64,000 nucleotides of DNA. It comes from Synaphobranchus kaupii. Its lineage: Eukaryota; Chordata; Actinopteri; Anguilliformes; Synaphobranchidae. Made by a program: the position numbers and the translations under genes. The notes below the pieces were generated by a model that searched no databases, was not told where the DNA came from, and worked only from the letters and a program-made list of their open reading frames with translations. The DNA lies in NCBI GenBank assembly GCA_029718625.1, contig CM056380.1, positions 16,309,683 through 16,373,682 of the forward strand, read 5' to 3'. The number at the start of each line of letters is the position of its first letter. Within the stretch, counting starts at the first letter, position 1. Below are positions 33,037 to 45,015 of this stretch, one piece after another.

Positions 33037-36000
33037 CTTGAGATGGCTCATAACATTGGGAGCCACTATTAGACTCATCAGTACCTGAGAGGACTGCTCC
33101 AGAGTACTGAGAATTTCGAGAGCATTGCTGCTGCTCAAACGACTGCGACAAGCTTCCAGTTTTACATCGAGCTGGTGTTCTTTTGAGATATATTAGATCA
33201 ATGTTATTGACAGTTTAGTGGGCAAAGAGTTATGCACATCGTATAGCTTTCTGTCGTCTGAAATATTGCAGGCAATATTGTTCCTAATGGGGAAATGGTT
33301 TGAAATGAACTGATCCATACCTGGAAGTGTTTTTAATGTCTCCTCGTGCAATGAGGTCGTCTTTCATAATTCGCAGTCAGACAGTAAGCGGTGGCCAGAC
33401 AGTCATCATACTTGGTCTCCTGTAGGGGGCAGTAGTACGACATCTGTGTTCCTTGCCAGCAGAATTCAGTAGACGGGTGTTCATCTTCAAAGCTGTGTGA
33501 GCGAGAGGTTCTATCAATCTATGCAGATCAGTCATTTAATATTATTTTAAATATAACAATTATAATGGAGTTTATACTTATTGAGACCAAGGGCGTTAAT
33601 TCCCAAAGCTGCTCATGCAATGTGCTATAATTTTAGGATAATAATAATAATAACAACAACTAATTTTCGTATATAGTAGGCTATCTGATTGACACCCAAG
33701 TTACTTTACATGGGATAAACAGTTTGGGGCCAAAATATGTGGTCATTGCATTCAGTTTATATAATTATGGTGTACATTCGCTGGTGGCTACTTTACTAGT
33801 GATTTGCCTCATAAGCGGTTATAAAACTTAGAAAAGAGCATTTTGACCACATGGCCTGCAAAATTAATAAATAATATTGTGAATAACGAGAGTGCACAGT
33901 ATACAATTTCGCAATAGCATTGTGCTCAGAAGGTTGGTTTACGTGTTTGGTAAACAATGTGGTAGTTGTAGGCCTACCATAAATATTTTTGGAATGGAAT
34001 AAACTTAACAGTGCACCCAACGCTGGAAATTGGTGGAGTTATAGTTTTGTGGCAGAACCTAGGCCTACATCCATAGATGGAAAAAAATATGCACAAGACT
34101 GTTGTGGCCGAACGGAAATGTGAGCCTCAGGATTCCCAATGAGATTATCATATTTCACCCGACGAATGAAACCCCCGGCCGCGTCTGCAAAACGTCTCGT
34201 CAGAAAGCCCGTGGGGGTGATCTGGCGCGGTGCTTTCAACAGGGGTAGCTGTTGCTCCGGGAAACGCGGCGCTTCGCACGCTCCGTTTTTCAGAATACCC
34301 TCCGAACAACGGGGCGATTCAGGCCTCGCCATTTACAGTAGGAACATGAGGGAAAAATTAAAAAGGACGAGAGAAGCATGGACGCAGAAGTGTTTTGGAA
34401 GCTGACGGAGCAGGACCGGAATCTTCTCTTAGAGTAGGCTGTAAATTATCGGTCCTTTTCCATTAGCGCGGTCCCGTGTGAGCTATGTTTGTTGTCACTG
34501 CTGCCTGACGGGAATAGCCTATCTAGGCTACTGCACGGATTTGACGCCATGGATACCAACAATGAACAACAGCGCCGCGAGGAAGAAAAAAACAAAACAA
34601 ACCGTCGCTGCTCTGGGGATTTTGCGGCAGTCAAACCCTGTTAATGCCACTTTAGGCTATAGCCTAGGCCTACGTTTGAGCTGTTGGTGAAAACATAATG
34701 TCTCATAATGTGTGCTAATGTCTAATGTTTGGAATTAAATGTACACGTTCTCCAACAAGATATGCTGGTGTGGTTGAAAATGTTTTTAAACAAAAGACCT
34801 CAAATGCCCCCGGCTCCACATCACGAGTCCGTCTGGTGTTCATCATTGATGTCTGACTGCCATAAGCAGACATCTTAACAATCTCAAACCCTGAAGTGGG
34901 TGCAGCTCCTGTGGATGTTTGGATTTATAGTCGAAAGGCGGGAGATTGCAGAAACCAGAGAAACGCTTTGAAGAAATTAAACATAATTTCTCAGCCACTC
35001 GCACACCCCGCTTCCTAACGTTAAGAGATAAAAACAGATGTAGGCTACGGGCTTCAACGTCACACTGGCTGAACGCTGCTCGCCAAACAAGAAGATTCTG
35101 CTCTGAAGATTACAGATCGGAGGGATTCGGAACATTTCCAAAATGGCCACCGTCAAGTCAGGCACTAAAGCAAACGGGGACGGAGACTAAACGAACAGGA
35201 ACCGACCCTGGGGCCGCACGTTGGCAGCGATTATTATTCCAGTCATCCCTGGATTGGCTGCCTCGCTGCCAGGGACAGATTGAGGTGCCAGGGGGGCAAA
35301 GAGGCTTCTTTCTCCTACCCTTCTCCTAGCACTGTCAGAGCTTCAGTCAGTCAGTGTTGGTGGGACAAGACACACCAAACACACACAAACGAGTCAAAGC
35401 ATAACTAATAACAGTAATAATAATAATTGCAGCTGAACAGAAAATACTCAGACATACTGAGACAGCCCCCAGTCCAGTATCATTCATACCAGAAAGGGGT
35501 GGGTGGGGGAGAAAGCTCATGTTCTAAAAATAAACACTGCCTTGTGGGCCTACGTGTTCACATGCTAACCATCTCACAGACCCCCCTCCGTCCCCCGATA
35601 TCTACTAGGACACAAAAATAACTCCCCCACCCCTCACGAACACACAAACTGAAAGCAGTCCCTGAATCTGGAACAGGCAGTAAATCCTGTTGGTAGAGTA
35701 AATCTGTGCTGTGATTTAGCTCTGCATCTTGCTCTTGGCCCCTGTGATGTTGAGATGTCACCATGGCCTCCTGTCTGTTCATACCCCTTTGTTAACGCTC
35801 CCTGTAGGTGGCCTTACCTGGTCTGGGAGTTGCAGTCTGTTTGTTTAAAAAGAGAAAAAAATAACATTTGAAAAGAAGCATGTGATCACACCTGGGCAGT
35901 TTCTCCTCAATTTCCTATTTTTGCAGTTTCTTTTGTTTTCGTCCAGTTCTGTACACATGCAGCATCAAAATACTGTAAATGGTGAAAGCAAGACAAAAAA
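32352..36000. other. Gene-free interval with a CpG-rich segment
   Basis: Contains (TTA)n at 32993-33036 and a CpG-rich segment at about 34090-34440. That segment has a 19-codon ORF in strong start context (34379-34438, agcATGGac). A further GC-rich stretch lies at 35040-35330. No family recognised and no convincing exon chain. Confidence 0.45.
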
Positions 36001-38876
36001 AAGGCCCCATGTTTGCTATGACTGGAAAGGCGGTCAAACCGTATTTCAATATGGAGCCTTTTTTTTTTTTTTTTTGCTTTTTAGGACAGAAGTGATGATG
36101 AAATATCTTTATTTCTTTATTTTTGCCAAGCAATCAAAATTATTTAATTTACCCAGGATTTAAAAAAATAAATAAAAGTGACGGATACCAGTGGTGTTTG
36201 AAGCACAGAATGCTGGGAAATCAGGATGTGGCATTTGGACGCAGGGGGCGGGGGGGCGGGGGGGCGGGGGGGGGGGGTTAAAACGGCAGTCTGTTTTAAG
36301 AAGTGGCCTTCCTGTCCTGCGGGCGGAGGGAGGGGCGAACGGGTGTGTTTTTTTTTTAAAGCGTGGCGACAGGGCCGGATGGCTTTGCATACCGTAGGCC
36401 TCCCGCAGCCAGTCGTAGCAAATCCCTGCCTGGGGAGACATGTCCAGCGGAGATTACTGGGGAGGGTTCAGGTCTCTCTGTCGTTCCTCCGTGGGAGGAG
36501 GGGGTGTCTCTGTCACATGCCCAAATAGGAAAGGAGGTGTGGGAGGAGGGTGGGGGGGAGCAAGAGGAAAGAGGAAGCTGCCATTTCTATCTGTTCCAGA
36601 CCTGTTGTTATTTCCATTCCCTGTGACTTTGTGTGAGGCCACTGTAAATAGCACAGTACCAGCAAGGGGGGAGATGGAGGGGGGGTTTGTCTGCCTGCCT
36701 GCTGGTATTTGCAAGGTAGCATGTTTGTGCGATTCAAAGATAAACACACCTTGCTTTTTCAGCCCCCGTCCCCCCCCCCGTCCCCCCCTCCTCCCTCCCC
36801 TCTCCCCTCCTTCCAGATGAAAACAAAATGGACGCCGATTACTTAGAGACGGCCGCATTGAGGCGGTGCGTTCAGACACGACGATCGCACCAGTTTCTGT
36901 CGGGTTCCGTTTAGATCGGCCTTCCTAACCCCCCACCCCCCCCCCCCACATCTCTGATTATCAGATCAAGGATATTCATTTTGTGTGTGTGTGTGTGGTC
37001 TGTTTCAATTAGTTAAATTGTTCGTAGTCTGTGCGTGTAATTGCAAATCCTTCCCATCCTTTTCCCCTGCACTACTGAGCAAAGTAAAATCATCATTTTT
37101 CTACATAGTAGTCGTCTCTCTTTAAAAAAAAGTAAAAAAAAAAAAATAGAAAGTTAGGAAAGGCATCAGAAAGTGTGACGGGAAGGAGGTGTTTCACGGT
37201 CGTTATCCGAAGGACTCCTGCTTTCATTTTCGCTGCGGTTCGCTGTGGAGGCGGCCGGACCTGACTAACCCGGAGAGGCGTAGCCCGCTGAAAGGCTGAT
37301 TGTAAACAGATGAATGCCGGCGCTTGTCGCACTGGCCCAGTTTAACCGGGGGGCATTGTGGGAAAAGCGGAGCTTTTCTGGCACAAGCGGCTGCTTGTGA
37401 TGGAAATATTGTACAGGATGGTCTCCTGGCAGTGGGAGGAGAGAAGATTAATGACAGAGACATGTACAGTTGCACACAGAGAGAGAGAGAGAGAGCACGT
37501 ACGCACGTACGCAAGTTCTCATGGACAATGCATAAATAGAAGGGGACAATTTAGTTATAATGTGGAGGGAAATAACTTTCTTTTTTCTGCTGGTGAAATT
37601 TATACAAATGCACCCCTCCCTTCTCCCCCCTTGAGCCTTGCTTATTTTTAGAGCGAGGGTGTTTGAGGGTGCACAAGCATGGAGAGAATATCTGTGGGAC
37701 TCCACAGTGCTCCTGAAGGCTTTTACCAACACCCCCCCCCCTCCCCCCCCGGCCCAAAGCTCTCTGCAGTAGCTGAAAACACTCCGCGGAATTGGAAAGA
37801 GCGAGGCTCGGTTTGGGAATGTTTTACATTTCTGGCATAGCGAGAGAGAAGCGCAGCAGCGGCAGCGACGCTCCCGGCATTCCGAAGCTGCGGAATAAAA
37901 TGCTCCGAAACGCTTTGAAGTCGTGCGTTGGGGCGGGTGGAAGTCCATGAATATTACGGCGAAAATCCCAAGACTGGGGGCAGCGGCGTATTTTCGGGGA
38001 AGTAGCGGGGGAGTGGGAGGAGGAGGGGTGGGTGGGAGGGAATCGTTAGAAGCATTTTCGGGTTTAGCGTGTACCCCCCCCCCCCCCCCCCTTTCAGCTG
38101 CACACCCTGTGGAATGTAAACTGATGAAGGAAAACCCATAATCCTCCTCTCATGGCTGGCCGCCTCCTCTCAATTTCCTGTTTACATGGCCAGAGGCGAA
38201 GCGACCTCCCCTCCCATGATGCAATCCAGCCTCTCGCACCCCCCCACACCACACCCCCAAGCGCCGTCCCATACCGGCTCCACACGCACACAAGAAATAT
38301 TTGCTAACATTCTGCTTCTCCTTTTCTTTGAATCTTTTTTTCTTTTGTTGTTTTTTTTTTTTCCAATTTTCCGTCGAGCGGTTCGGCGACCCAGTGGGCC
38401 TTTTGGAAGAGAAATGCCTACACGCCTCCGACAGAAGCGAAAAACATCTGAGGCGAACGAGCGAACGAGCGAACGAGCAACCGTTTCTCTCCCCCTCACC
38501 TGCCACTTGGGACTCTTGTGTTTTCTCATTAAAAAAAAAAGTAGCTTCGCCATTTAAAAAAATACAAAATAAACATCTGGCTGGATTATTCCCTCAAGCG
38601 TCTCTGCTTTTTCGGGGATACCCATACCTGAGTTGAGGCATGACTGGGGGGACCTTGTTTTCCTGTTAGCTTCCGTGATCAGGATCTGGGGAGTCTGTTG
38701 AGGACATGGTTTAGTCTTGCCTCACTGATGTTTCAGATGGTGCTAAATGACCTTGTCTCAGGGCCAGGGAATTCCTGGTTAATACAAGGGAAACTTTTCC
38801 AAGGACCCACAAGGACAAGCCTTAGTGTTATCTCAGTTTAAGAGGCCGAACACAACCTTTTCTTGTAAAGGTCATA
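36001..38876. other. GC-rich, low-complexity interval
   Basis: Many G or C runs (36238-36278, 36767-36790, 36932-36948, 37729-37750, 38073-38092), T runs, and stretches of ordered GC-rich sequence (37190-37340, 37850-37960). ORFs here are low complexity. Possibly regulatory; no gene recognised. Confidence 0.45.
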
Positions 38877-38879
38877 AGT

Positions 38880-39326
38880 CATAACCTTACAGTACTATGA
38901 GCCTGACCAGGCTGCTCATAACCTTACAGTACTATGAGCCTGACCAGGCTGCTCATAACCTTACAGCACTATGAGCCTGACCAGGCTGCTCATAACCTTA
39001 CAGCACTATGAACCTGACCAGGCTGCTCATAACCTTACAGCACTATGAACCTGACCAGGCTGCTCATAACCTTACAGCACTATGAGCCTGACAGGCTGCT
39101 CATAACCTTACAGCACTATGAACCTGACCAGGCTGCTCATAACCTTACAGCAATATGAACCTGACCAGGCTGCTCATAACCTTACAGCACTATGAACCTG
39201 ACCAGGCCGCTCATAACCTTACAGCACTATGAACCTGACCAGGCTGCTCATAACCTTACAGCACTATGAACCTGACCAGGCTGCTCATAACCTTACAGCA
39301 CTATGAACCTGACCAGGGCCGCTCAT
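38880..39326. repeat. 37-bp minisatellite, array 2
   Basis: About 12 copies of the same 37-bp unit as 10979-11373, in the same orientation, mostly the variant gaacctgaccaggctgctc. One unit lacks a base (gcctgacaggctgctc). Confidence 0.95.
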
Positions 39327-39573
39327 AAGAGAGAAAGGGAGAGCTTGGCGTAGAGGTTAGGCAGAACTTTGCTGTAGGTGTTTGTGTCAGGGACGTAAAA
39401 TCCTGTTGCCTGGCCAGCCAGTTCAGGTGTTCCTCCATTTGCCAAGTGCATAACCTGCTTTAACTTTAATCATCTCCAGGACTGAGCTGTGCACAGCTTT
39501 CCCCAGGAACCCCAATTAGCGTTCGCTCCCAACTGGCCCACGTCCGCTATATTAGTACAGACCGAGATTAGGC

Positions 39574-39649
<76 letters not shown>

Positions 39650-40556
39650 CGTGTGTTTGTGCGTGCGTGCCGTGGGTTGAGCGTATCTTATCTAGGTGAG
39701 ATTATTGCGAGGATCTGAGTGTCGTGTCATCGGGCCAGGTTTGAGGATCCGAGCTGACTGTTGGACTTGAACGACCCCGCTTATGCTAATTACCCCAGAG
39801 CCTGGTCCCAGAATACACCTCTGCACGTGCGGACACCGGGGCATGGAGTGGGACCTGCTGGGAGATGCTGAGTAGCTTCTTACGGGCTGGGGGCGGGGGG
39901 GGCAGGGGTTAAATTAGACTCCCACAGCTGTTCCCTCCTATATTTTCCTTCTGTTGGGGGGGGTGGTGGTGAAATATTTTGGCTGTTTGCTGAGGCGTCT
40001 AAAGAGGGCTCCCCGGATTGCTGGTGCCAAAAAATATGGGGGTGGGGGTAGGGTGGAGGTGGGCCCAAAATATCCCTGGGCGTCGGGCACCTGCCAAGTA
40101 AGGTGAGTGTGAAATGGCGAGGGGGAGAGGGGCTGGGACAGGGAAAGGGGAAAGGGTAAACGTGTCGATGTCCCCCGTGTGGAGCTGTACGCCAGCACCC
40201 CCCCACGCCCCAGTCACGTGCTCCCCGCGTTGCCGCTGGAGACGGACGGCCCAGGGGCTCAGCTTCCTGTGCAGACGCTCCTGCCTTGGTCATGTGACCG
40301 TCGGCCTCTTCCTGTGCTTCATTGGTGGGAGGGGGGACGCTTCTGGTTTCCCTGTCAGAATCCCTCTGTGTGTGTGTGTGTGTGTGTGTGTGTTTGTCTG
40401 TCTGTCTGTCTGTCTGTATGCGTGTGCGTGCGTGTGTGTCTGTGTGTGTACATGTACTTGTGTACCTGTGCGTATTTGCATGTGTGAATGAGTATGTATA
40501 TTTGCCTATTGTGTGCCTAAGCCTATGTTTATTTGTATGCCGCTTTCTGTGTGCGC

Positions 40557-40593
<37 letters not shown>

Positions 40594-40606
40594 CGCGTGT
40601 GTGTGT

Positions 40607-40648
<42 letters not shown>

Positions 40649-40780
40649 GTGTACCATGTGTGCGTGTGTGTACATATGTGTGTGAGTACAATGTGAGCGT
40701 GTGTGTACATATGTGTGTGAGTACGTGTGTGTGTGTGTGTGTGTAGTGGGGTGTGTGTGAGTACGTGTGGTGTGTGTGTG
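39327..40780. other. Interval with (TG)n arrays leading into the gap
   Basis: (TG)n/(CGTG)n arrays at 39577-39668 and 40365-40780 frame a GC-rich segment (39690-40350) of unknown function. The second array runs straight into the N gap, the likely reason assembly broke there. Confidence 0.7.
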
Positions 40781-41280
40781 NNNNNNNNNNNNNNNNNNNN
40801 NNNNNNNNNNNNNNNNNNNNNNNNNNNNNNNNNNNNNNNNNNNNNNNNNNNNNNNNNNNNNNNNNNNNNNNNNNNNNNNNNNNNNNNNNNNNNNNNNNNN
40901 NNNNNNNNNNNNNNNNNNNNNNNNNNNNNNNNNNNNNNNNNNNNNNNNNNNNNNNNNNNNNNNNNNNNNNNNNNNNNNNNNNNNNNNNNNNNNNNNNNNN
41001 NNNNNNNNNNNNNNNNNNNNNNNNNNNNNNNNNNNNNNNNNNNNNNNNNNNNNNNNNNNNNNNNNNNNNNNNNNNNNNNNNNNNNNNNNNNNNNNNNNNN
41101 NNNNNNNNNNNNNNNNNNNNNNNNNNNNNNNNNNNNNNNNNNNNNNNNNNNNNNNNNNNNNNNNNNNNNNNNNNNNNNNNNNNNNNNNNNNNNNNNNNNN
41201 NNNNNNNNNNNNNNNNNNNNNNNNNNNNNNNNNNNNNNNNNNNNNNNNNNNNNNNNNNNNNNNNNNNNNNNNNNNNNNNN
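40781..41280. other. Assembly gap (500 N)
   Basis: Exactly 500 N immediately after a (TG)n array; nominal gap size. Confidence 1.
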
Positions 41281-41649
41281 TAGCTGCATATTGTGCTAAA
41301 ATTTTAACCTTTCTCCTCTCCCAGGTTGGGTCTCAGGCAATCATCCTTTTAAATTTTGGAAAATAATTTTATCTAATTTCTTCATATTGACCACATTGAA
41401 TGGGGAAGTGCTGCTCTGTCTCTATTTGGTACTGACTGCAGTGGGAGCACAGCCTCTCTTCCCAGGGCAGCCAAGTCTGCCGGTGGCAGCCGGTCTCTAA
41501 TGCTAGGCTGTGCTCACAGAGTCTGTACTTTGTCAATGTTTTCCTATGTTTATAATTTTTCAGATAGTCTGCAACAGTGTATTCACGTTTTCTAGTTTCC
41601 CAAAGAGTAATGTAATTTTGTTTTTGTTACATTATAATTTGGTTGGTTC

Positions 41650-41697
<48 letters not shown>

Positions 41698-42016
41698 CAA
41701 AAATGCTTTATTGGCATGAAATACACTTGTAAATGTTGCCAAAGTGTACATACAGAAATGCAGAAGTACACTAAAACATGGATGTAAATAAATCAGAATT
41801 GATATATCTAACTGTAACAGCAACCGCTATATCGGAGTAATAATATTCTTATATAATTATTAATAACAACAACAAGAACAATAATAATAATGCCGAAAAA
41901 AGTCATTAATAATAAATAAATAAATAAAATGTATATGTTTTTGGTTGTCAGCCTGTCTCTCTCTCTCTCTCCAGTGAAGCTTTAGTGGAATGACTGTATA
42001 TAAAAATATTGGTATA
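41281..42016. other. Interval with (TC)n and a LINE-tail-like repeat
   Basis: (TC)n at 41653-41693 is followed by aaattcaaaaatgctttatt and ggcatgaaatacac (about 41690-41800), which resembles a fish retroelement 3' end in reverse orientation. No gene recognised. Confidence 0.5.
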
Positions 42017-42808
42017 GGTATACTATGTAGTTTCAGAACACTAGATGGCGATATAGAGCACGTAGGAGAAAAAGGCTCCCCGAAAATTGCTTATCACGTG
42101 TTCTTCTCAGACGACGCACGAGCATTGTGGTGACGTTTCACACATATTTTCCCTGACCGGCGGAGCTGACAGGCTTTTCAGTATACACAGCCAAGATGCC
42201 GACCGGAGGAAGCGATGCGAGAGGAGAAAAAAGAAAACCAGGCCGAGACGTGGAATGGAGAAAATTAATGGAAAAAAACTACGTAAAGTAAATATAGGTG
42301 AAGAGGCTTTTCCCAGGTGAAGGAAGCTGGAGTCGGAGAGGGGATTCCATACAGACGCAGAGATGGCATTATTTCTACTGGACTGGTAAGTCACGTTTGC
42401 TGGCTCACAACAACTTAGGTAGACATTAGCTACTGTAACGTTAGCTGATGTTTTAGCATTGGCAGTAACTACAGTTTGCTTCCCATTTTTTTCTAAGCAG
42501 CGGGTTTTATTTTTTTTATTGTTTTTGTGGTTTGTTTTTTTTTACTAATTGTTAGCTATGAACGAGAGGGCCAGGTCACTGCTCTATGCCGCCGTTCATG
42601 ACGTCTACACAATTTTAGCTGTCTCTGGCTATGGCGGCTGATGTCAGCAGTGTAGCATTCAAAACATTAACAAAAAAACACTTTGCGAACGATGAGGTAG
42701 GAAATACATTCCACATGTTTATTAGACCACAAGGACACATACAATGTTTTTTGGGGAGAAAATTTGAATGTAAACAAAGAACGAGTTGAAACTACATAGT
42801 ATACCTTT
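42017..42808. mobile_element. Transposon relic with inverted termini and decayed coding exon
   Basis: Termini ggtatactatgtagtttc (42018) and gaaactacatagtatacc (ending 42805) are perfect inverted repeats. Inside, about 42150-42390, is a decayed coding segment on the + strand that ends in GFHTDAEMALFLLDW and a donor-like gtaagt. That motif recurs in fish transposon-associated proteins. The reading frame is broken by a TGA and frameshifts. Confidence 0.75.
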
Positions 42809-43129
42809 AAGCAAATAAAAATGGACCTCATGTAAACAGCAACTATATTGTCTTCTTCTTATGTCAGGGCACAAATTTGCAAGTAGCAGAAATTATAACG
42901 TTAAACAGCTGTATAATCAATGAACGTGTCCATATCACACATCCCCAATGGTATTGCAATGGAGAATTTAGGTAAATGTGATAAATATATATATTTAATT
43001 CATATATTTATTATTTTGGTAATCAGGTGCCAAATTAGCAGTTTGAAGTCAGAAGAAAATAAAAGCATAATCACATGTCACGAGAACAGGCCATAATGTA
43101 TTATTATATTATCTCATTTTAAGCCTGAG

Positions 43130-44110
43130 GAAGTATCTGAACTCTTTTATTTTTCATAGTAGGAACTAGCTTAGTTGCCCTTTTTGAACTTTTTCTAATC
43201 TGCTATAGGTTCCTTGTAGTGTAGTGCTAGTACTGCACCAAGTACATAGCGTGGGCTGGCAAAGGCATTGTAGATATATCCTTTGATTCATTATGAATTC
43301 TTTTTGCTATACATTCCAGATTTTTTTTTTTACTGCTACAGCACAATGCCTAGATCCTGATAGCCTTTGATCAACTACAACTCCCAAGTCCTTTTCAAAC
43401 ACATGCTAATTTTGTTTATTCCATAAAATATTCCCGGCTTAATTTTTTTGTTTGTACATGCGGTCAACTTAACATTTAGCTAAACTGACTTTCATTCGCA
43501 GGGTTTATTTCCATTTCTGAATTCTAGGATTACTTTAGAAGATTAAAAATATTTTTCAGGGCTGTCGGGTGGCTAATCCTGTTAAGCCTCTGTTCTAGGG
43601 CCAGGAAGGCCTGCTGTATGGTACTCAATCCGGTCCATGCCATTGCCAGCTATGGCTGGGAGTCACATAGGGTAACACTTGCAGGGATTGAAGGGTTTCA
43701 GTTAGCGTTGACTACAGTGTCTCAGTGTGCATTAGTAACCCCCAAGCTGGTTGCAGAAATGATTAACAGGATTAGGTTTTCCAAATTGGGAGACAAAGCA
43801 GTTAATTCTTTTATTTATGTATTTTTTTTTTTTTTTTGCTACACTTCCAAGTATTGTATCATCTGGAAAATCAGAACTCCCAACACTGATCCCTGTGGGA
43901 CTCCACTTCCCAGAGTACCTTGCTCAGATATGACCCCTCCTACTGTCACTCTTTGAGTTCTACCTTGCGACCAATGTCAAACCGCCTGTGAAGTAGCAGC
44001 ACTTTTAATTCACTTTTAATTCACTTTAATTCACTTTTCATTCATTTTGACAAGAAGTTTCTTGTGGTCCTTTATCAAATGCTCCAAAACAGTGCAAAAA
44101 ATATAACATC
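43130..44110 (-). pseudogene. Decayed reverse transcriptase of a CR1/L2-type LINE
   Basis: On the minus strand, right to left, fragments of a LINE ORF2 appear in the proper order: AFDKGPQ near 44090, the RT motif SGVPQGSVLG near 43900, DLGVVVDQRL near 43390, and the C-terminal KVQK-like end near 43190. These match the AFD.VPH, GVPQGS.LGP, DLGV..D and VQ.RA landmarks of CR1/L2-like elements. Frameshifts and stops throughout; non-functional. Confidence 0.78.
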
Positions 44111-44862
44111 ACCTTGGTTTGATTTAAAACACAGAAGTCCAGGTGGTTTCCAGGAGGTATGACTTTGCCTCACAAAAAACATATTGGCTAAACCAGAAAG
44201 CCAGATAAATTGTATATTAAAGATACTAAAGAAATATATTAGCATTTTAAAAAAAGCAGCTGTCTCAGTGGCAAATGAATATGGGTTAAATATTGGAATC
44301 CAACAGCAGGTGCACCTCGATCCAAGAGCAACAGTACAAAACGGCAAAAACTGGCTCCTGCATCATAGATAAAGTCCGTCAGTATAACACCCATTCTGTT
44401 TTATTCTATTAATATCTATTAGAGACTGGCTTACATGCGCTGCTGTTTATACTGCAATACTGTACTTCATTTTGTTCTCAACATGGTTTAAGACGAAGAT
44501 TTAAGTCGACATACTTGAAGTCAGACGAATGAATGAACTGACAGCACGATATACAATCTGTACATAGTTCTGGTAACAGAGTCAGTTTAACCACTTCTGG
44601 CTGGTTAGGCTGCCTGAGAAGGCTCACATGCCACTAAGGCTCTCTGTCGACCCCCAGCGTTTCAGCGTTTGCCTGTGAAACACGCCGCGTCCGACTGCCT
44701 CACAGTCCCACTCTCAAAGTAATGGATTATTAAGCGTCTATTTAGAAGCTGTAAGATCTGTTTTTTTAAAAAGCTTTCGTGATTACAGCTTTACAAGTTG
44801 AAATACATATTATTGCACATTTGAAAATACATGAATTATAGCGTTAGTTCTTACCATGCATT

Positions 44863-44904
<42 letters not shown>

Positions 44905-44979
44905 TTTCATACATTAAGCAGGGTAAATTACCCCTGAACTATGTAATTTCTCACCTGTAGTACTGTTCCTTCCTTCATG

Positions 44980-45015
<36 letters not shown>

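Noticed and set aside
39880..41299. ORFs extending through N runs, also 5657-6307
   Set aside because: The gap is translated as unknown residues; no real reading frame is shown.
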